64,000 bases of DNA from Marinobacter sp. HL-58 (lineage in GTDB: Bacteria; Pseudomonadota; Gammaproteobacteria; Pseudomonadales; Oleiphilaceae): contig NZ_LIHP01000016.1 in NCBI RefSeq assembly GCF_001314605.1, forward strand, positions 496,001 through 560,000, in the 5' to 3' direction. Of this stretch, positions 56,715-64,000 are shown one piece after another. Numbering within the stretch: the first letter of the stretch is position 1; each line of letters starts with the position of its first letter. The position numbers were made by a program, and so were the translations under genes. Below the pieces are notes generated by a model. The model had not been told where the DNA came from. It saw only the letters and a list, made by a program, of their open reading frames with translations, and ran no database searches.

Positions 56715-57872
56715 TCAGTCAGCCTGACGACGAAGGAATGCGGGAATATCGAGATAGTCCACGCCCTGCTCTTCGCTGTCCTTGCTCTGATCGATCGCCA
56801 CGTTGCCATGAGCTACCGCCCTGCGGCGCAATACGGCGGGACGATCAAGCTGGTTATAATCTGTTGTGCCATCAAGGCTGCGGGTGTTGTCCACCACCTT
56901 GGTTGGCTTTTCGCGATCGCCACCAAGGCCGGTGGCAACCACCGTTACCTTGAGTTCGTCAGTCATTTCCGGATCGATCACCGTACCTACGACCACGGTG
57001 GCGGAATCGGATGCAAATTCGCGGACAATATCGCCAACCTCGGAGAATTCGCCCAGGTTAAGGTCCATACCCGCAGTAATGTTGACCAGGATGCCCTTGG
57101 CGCCCTGCAGGTTGATGTCTTCCAGCAGCGGGCTGCGTACCGCCGCTTCTGCCGCTTCGCGGGCCCGGTTTTCGCCGGTGGCACGAGCGGTACCCATCAT
57201 CGCATTGCCCATCTCTGACATGACGGTCTTCACGTCGGCAAAGTCGACGTTGATCATGCCGTTACGGGTAATCAGGTCGGCAATACCCTGTACCGCACCC
57301 AGCAGAACATCGTTGGCCGAGGCGAACGCGTCCAGCAGGCTGGTTTTCTTGCCCATCACCGCCAGCAACTTCTCGTTGGGGATGGTGATCAGCGAGTCAA
57401 CGGTTTCTTCCAGCTCCCTGAGGCCGGCATCTGCCACGCTCATGCGCTTGCCGCCCTCAAACATGAACGGCTTGGTGACCACGGCAACGGTCAGGATGCC
57501 CAGCTCACGGGCGACTTCCGCAACCACGGGAGCAGCACCGGTGCCGGTTCCGCCACCCATGCCGGCGGTAATGAACACCATATCGGCGCCTTTCAGGGCC
57601 TCGGCGATGCGGTCGCGATCTTCCAGGGCGGACTGGCGCCCCACTTCCGGGTTGGCACCGGCACCCAGGCCCTTGGTGATGTTGCCACCGAGCTGGATGA
57701 TCTGTCGTGCATCCAGGTCCGTCAGGGCCTGGGCATCGGTATTGGCGCAGATGAATTCCACACCTTCAATATCACTGTTGAGCATGTGACGAACGGCATT
57801 GCCGCCACCACCGCCAACACCCACTACTTTAATGACAGCGTTCTGCTGGACATTATCGACGAGTTCAAACAT
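56715..57872 (-). CDS. ftsZ: Cell division protein FtsZ
   Basis: FtsZ is the tubulin-like GTPase that forms the division ring. The 385-residue protein has the GTP-binding signature GGGTGTGAAPVVAEVARELG, the T7 loop NVDFADVKTVM, and the C-terminal peptide DYLDIPAFLRRQAD that binds FtsA and ZipA. It is the last dcw gene before lpxC and is about 100 bp after ftsA. Confidence 0.99.
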   Translation of the reverse strand: MFELVDNVQQNAVIKVVGVGGGGGNAVRHMLNSDIEGVEFICANTDAQALTDLDARQIIQLGGNITKGLGAGANPEVGRQSALEDRDRIAEALKGADMVFITAGMGGGTGTGAAPVVAEVARELGILTVAVVTKPFMFEGGKRMSVADAGLRELEETVDSLITIPNEKLLAVMGKKTSLLDAFASANDVLLGAVQGIADLITRNGMINVDFADVKTVMSEMGNAMMGTARATGENRAREAAEAAVRSPLLEDINLQGAKGILVNITAGMDLNLGEFSEVGDIVREFASDSATVVVGTVIDPEMTDELKVTVVATGLGGDREKPTKVVDNTRSLDGTTDYNQLDRPAVLRRRAVAHGNVAIDQSKDSEEQGVDYLDIPAFLRRQAD

Positions 57873-57972
57873 TCCCCTACTCCTTCGTGCTGTTTATCAG
57901 CCTTTTCCAGACTGATTTTTCGAGATTATGATTTTCGAGATACCTTCGTGTCTTACTTCTCCCGACCCACCG

Positions 57973-59208
57973 TCAGAAATGACCGGTGAACCAGGCTTTC
58001 ATGCGCTCAAACAGCGTGGGTGCGTCTTCACCCTTAAGCGCCGGCGCCCGCCCCAGATCCATCTGGCGGAAGCCATGAATCAACAACCCCACGCCCGTGG
58101 CGTAGATCGGGTTGTTGACCACCTCCGTCATGCCGGAGACCGCCTGCGGACAGGCAAGCCTTACCGGCATGTGGAAGATTTCCTCGGCCAGCTCCACCAC
58201 GCCTTCCATGGTTGAGGAGCCGCCGGTTATTACAACGCCCGCCGGGATCAGGTCTTCAAATCCCGAGCGGCGCAGTTCTGACTGCACCAGGGTGAACAGC
58301 TCCTCATAGCGGGGCTCCACCACTTCAGCCAGGGCCTGGCGCGACAGGTCCCGCGGGGCCCGGTCGCCCACGCTGGGCACCTTGATGGTTTCGTCCGCAC
58401 CGGCCAGCTGTGTCAGGGCGCAGGCATACTTGATCTTGATTTCCTCGGCATTCTGCGTGGGCGTTCGCAGAGCCATGGCAATGTCATTGGTCACCTGGTC
58501 ACCGGCAATGGGAATCACCGCGGTATGACGGATGGCGCCGCCGGTAAACACCGCGATATCCGTGGTTCCGCCGCCAATGTCCACCACGCACACACCCAGC
58601 TCTTTTTCATCCTCGGTGAGGATGGCATGGCTCGACGCCAGCTGTTCCAGGATGATGTCATCCACTTCCAGGCCGCAGCGCTTCACGCACTTTTCGATGT
58701 TCTGTGCAGCATTCACCGCACAGGTCACCAGGTGCACCTTGGCCTCCAGGCGTACGCCAGACATGCCCATGGGCTCCTTGATGCCTTCCTGGCTGTCGAT
58801 CACAAACTCCTGGGGCAGTATGTGGAGGATCTTCTGGTCTGCCGGAATGGCCACCGCCTGCGCTGCGTCAATCACCCGGTCGATATCCGCCTGGGTCACC
58901 TCACGGTCACGGATGGCGACAATGCCATGGGAGTTCAGGCTCTTGATGTGGCTGCCGGCAATCCCTGCATACACCGAATGAATCCGGCAGCCGGCCATCA
59001 GCTCTGCTTCCTCCACCGCACGCTGTATCGCCTGGACCGTGGTTTCGATATTGACCACCACGCCACGCTTGAGCCCGCGGGACGGATTGGAACCGATACC
59101 CACCACTTCAATGGTCCCGTCCATTTTTCGCTTGCCGACAATCGCGACCACTTTCGAGGTTCCGATATCGAGGCCGACAATCATGTTTTCCGTTTCAACC
59201 GATGACAT
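57973..59208 (-). CDS. ftsA: Cell division protein FtsA
   Basis: FtsA is an actin-like ATPase that ties FtsZ to the membrane. The 411-residue protein has MIVGLDIGTSKVVAIVG, VVDIGGGTTDIAVF and VVITGGSSTMEGV. The C-terminal amphipathic helix LFERMKAWFTGHF is the membrane anchor. ATG 59208 has GGTGGA upstream; codons before it (TTG, GTG) are less likely starts. It follows ftsQ by about 36 bp. Confidence 0.97.
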   Translation of the reverse strand: MSSVETENMIVGLDIGTSKVVAIVGKRKMDGTIEVVGIGSNPSRGLKRGVVVNIETTVQAIQRAVEEAELMAGCRIHSVYAGIAGSHIKSLNSHGIVAIRDREVTQADIDRVIDAAQAVAIPADQKILHILPQEFVIDSQEGIKEPMGMSGVRLEAKVHLVTCAVNAAQNIEKCVKRCGLEVDDIILEQLASSHAILTEDEKELGVCVVDIGGGTTDIAVFTGGAIRHTAVIPIAGDQVTNDIAMALRTPTQNAEEIKIKYACALTQLAGADETIKVPSVGDRAPRDLSRQALAEVVEPRYEELFTLVQSELRRSGFEDLIPAGVVITGGSSTMEGVVELAEEIFHMPVRLACPQAVSGMTEVVNNPIYATGVGLLIHGFRQMDLGRAPALKGEDAPTLFERMKAWFTGHF

Positions 59209-59244
59209 GTATTCCACCAAACCGTAGGTCTGAATTAAGCGTTG

Positions 59245-62481
<3,237 letters not shown>

Positions 62482-62489
<8 letters not shown>

Positions 62490-63567
62490 TGGCGGCCTCC
62501 AGACAGTAATTCACGACTCTCTCCGTTGCATCGGGGCGGGCCAGCGATTTTGCGGCCTCCGCCATATCAAGTATCCGGCTGCGATTCTTTCCCAGGTCGG
62601 CCAGGGTTTCCGCCAGCAATTCGGGTGACAGCTTTGGTTGTGGAATCAGAATGGCGCCTCTGGCATTGACCATTTGCTGTGCATTTCTGGTCTGGTGATC
62701 ATCCACTGCATGGGGAAACGGCACCAGAACCGCACCGATGCCGGCAACACAGAGCTCGGAAACCGTCAGGGCACCAGCCCGGCACAGCACAATGTCCGCC
62801 CAGCCGTAGGCCTCGGCCATGTCCTTGATAAAAGGTTCCACGGACGCTTCCACACCATGCTCGCCATAGGCTGCCCGGGCCTCTTCGAAGTTCTTTTCAC
62901 CGCACTGGTGACGAACCGTCGGGCGCTCGGCTTCAGGCATCTTCGCCAGTGCTACAGGGACGGTATCATTGAAAACTCGGGCCCCAAGGCTGCCTCCCAC
63001 CACCAGTAACCTGAGCGCTCCGGCGCGACCCGACATCCGTTGCTCAGGCGCCGCCAGCGATGCCAGATCCTGCCTGACCGGGTTGCCGGTACAGCGGGTT
63101 ACCACGTCCGTACCGAAACTGCCGGGGAAGGCTTCCAGCACTGTGGTGGCAAAGCGCACCAGAATCCGGTTGGTCATACCGGCAATGGCATTCTGTTCAT
63201 GAATGACCAGGGGAGCCCTGGTTAACCAGGCGGCCACTCCGCCGGGCCCGGTCACAAAGCCACCCATACCGATAACGCAGTGGGGGCGAATTGTGCGGAG
63301 CACGGTAAATGCCTGCGCCAGTGCCCGCATAAGACGAAAAGGCGCCATCACCAAAGCCAGCCGCCCCTTGCCCCGCAGGCCTGATACCTGGATTAACGAA
63401 AGCGGTATGTCGGTGTCGCCAATCAATCGCTCTTCCATACCGCTCCTGGAGCCGAGCCAGAAAACCTCATGGCCCTTTTCCTGGAGCTTCCTGGCAGTTG
63501 CCAGGGCCGGGAACACATGGCCACCGGTACCGCCAGCCATCATCAGGAAACGCCGCTTGTCAGTCAT
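62482..63567 (-). CDS. murG: Lipid II synthase MurG
   Basis: MurG adds GlcNAc to lipid I to form lipid II on the inner membrane. The 361-residue GT-B protein has [52 protein letters not shown] and [15 protein letters not shown]. It overlaps ftsW and murC by 8 bp each and works next to FtsW and the Mur ligases. Confidence 0.98.
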
Positions 63568-64000
63568 AAACTGCGCCTCCCCTGGCCGCTGGCTTACGGG
63601 AGTTCTCGCTGGCGACTTTCTCGCGGTCGATCCGTTCCATTTCCACCCGGGCCAGTATTCCGATACAGATTGCCGTGATCATCAGGCTCGAACCACCATA
63701 GCTCACAAGCGGCAGTGTCAGGCCCTTGGTGGGCAGCAGCCCTGTACTGACGGACATATTGATACTGGCCTGCAAACCAATCAGCAGCGTGATGCCATAA
63801 GAAAAACAGGCGGCAAACGGCATGTCCGCTTTCTCGGCCCTTCTGGCAATCACAAATCCCGTGACCACCAGAACCGTGAACAGGCCCAGTACGATGAGCG
63901 ACCCCAGCAACCCGAACTCCTCGGCGATAATTGCGAAGATAAAGTCGGTATGGGCTTCCGGCAGATAGAACAGTTTCTGAACAGAATTACCCAGGCCGGT
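63560..64000 (-). CDS. ftsW: Septal peptidoglycan polymerase FtsW, C-terminal part (cut by window edge)
   Basis: FtsW is the SEDS glycosyltransferase of the septum, paired with FtsI. The visible part, about 146 residues, begins TGLGNSVQKLFYLPEAHTDF and has IIAEEFGLLGSLIVLGLF, INMSVSTGLLPTKGLTLPL and VSYGGSSLMITAICIGIL, the conserved SEDS end. The N-terminus lies beyond 64000. The stop overlaps murG by 8 bp (ATGACTGA). The region upstream (murD, mraY) would be outside. Confidence 0.96.
   Translation of the reverse strand, partial: TGLGNSVQKLFYLPEAHTDFIFAIIAEEFGLLGSLIVLGLFTVLVVTGFVIARRAEKADMPFAACFSYGITLLIGLQASINMSVSTGLLPTKGLTLPLVSYGGSSLMITAICIGILARVEMERIDREKVASENSRKPAARGGAVYD

Overview
The window is a stretch of gammaproteobacterial chromosome, GC-rich, with dense gene packing and many ATGA overlaps. 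The protein sequences and the neighbourhoods (mrdA-rlmH-rsfS-nadD-proA; lgt-thyA-folA; dciA between lpxC and secA; dcw cluster) best suit a marine, Marinobacter-like bacterium. That placement is a judgement from memory of these families, not a search result.

Layout. (1) 1-5.0 kb, minus strand: cell-elongation and housekeeping operon proA-nadD-rsfS-rlmH-mrdA-rodA, with rodA cut by the window edge. (2) 5.2-8.6 kb, plus: three overlapping genes encoding two membrane proteins with degenerate GGDEF domains and a DedA-PAP2 fusion. (3) 8.6-16.1 kb: LON-domain protein, a cyclic-nucleotide-fold/HDOD protein, ilvD, a secreted peptidoglycan-binding-like protein, an AI-2E family permease, two small unknown proteins and a haloalkane-dehalogenase-like hydrolase whose nucleophile position is Asn. 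(4) 16.1-36.1 kb: a complete aerobic phenylacetate catabolon. paaY diverges from paaFGHIJK; paaABCDE and paaZ follow; then a convergent Liv-type ABC importer (livKHMGF order), and paaX, the expected repressor, divergent from livK. The importer's LivF-type ATPase carries an N-terminal hemerythrin-like domain. (5) 36.1-45 kb: MFS permease, hotdog thioesterase, DEAD-box helicase, folA, a gap holding two palindromic 112-bp elements, thyA, lgt, a TauE/SafE permease and an NRDE protein. (6) 44.1-54.8 kb: xseB-ispA-dxs, ribA, moaC, a Nudix-ThiE fusion, argJ, secA and an M23 peptidase. (7) 55.1-64 kb: dciA, lpxC and the dcw cluster ftsZ-ftsA-ftsQ-ddlB-murC-murG-ftsW, with ftsW cut by the edge.

How the parts work together: PaaK makes phenylacetyl-CoA, the PaaABCE oxygenase (PaaD assisting) epoxidises the ring, PaaG isomerises it, PaaZ opens and oxidises it, and PaaJ/F/H carry out beta-oxidation to acetyl-CoA and succinyl-CoA. 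PaaI and PaaY rescue CoA from dead-end thioesters. The ABC importer probably supplies an aromatic acid, and PaaX probably controls the set through shared promoter motifs.

The items most worth a second look are the hemerythrin-LivF fusion, the paired 29-54-29 palindromic elements around folA/thyA, the Asn-nucleophile dehalogenase homologue and the degenerate-GGDEF/DedA-PAP2 operon. No tRNA, rRNA, CRISPR array, insertion sequence or prophage was seen.
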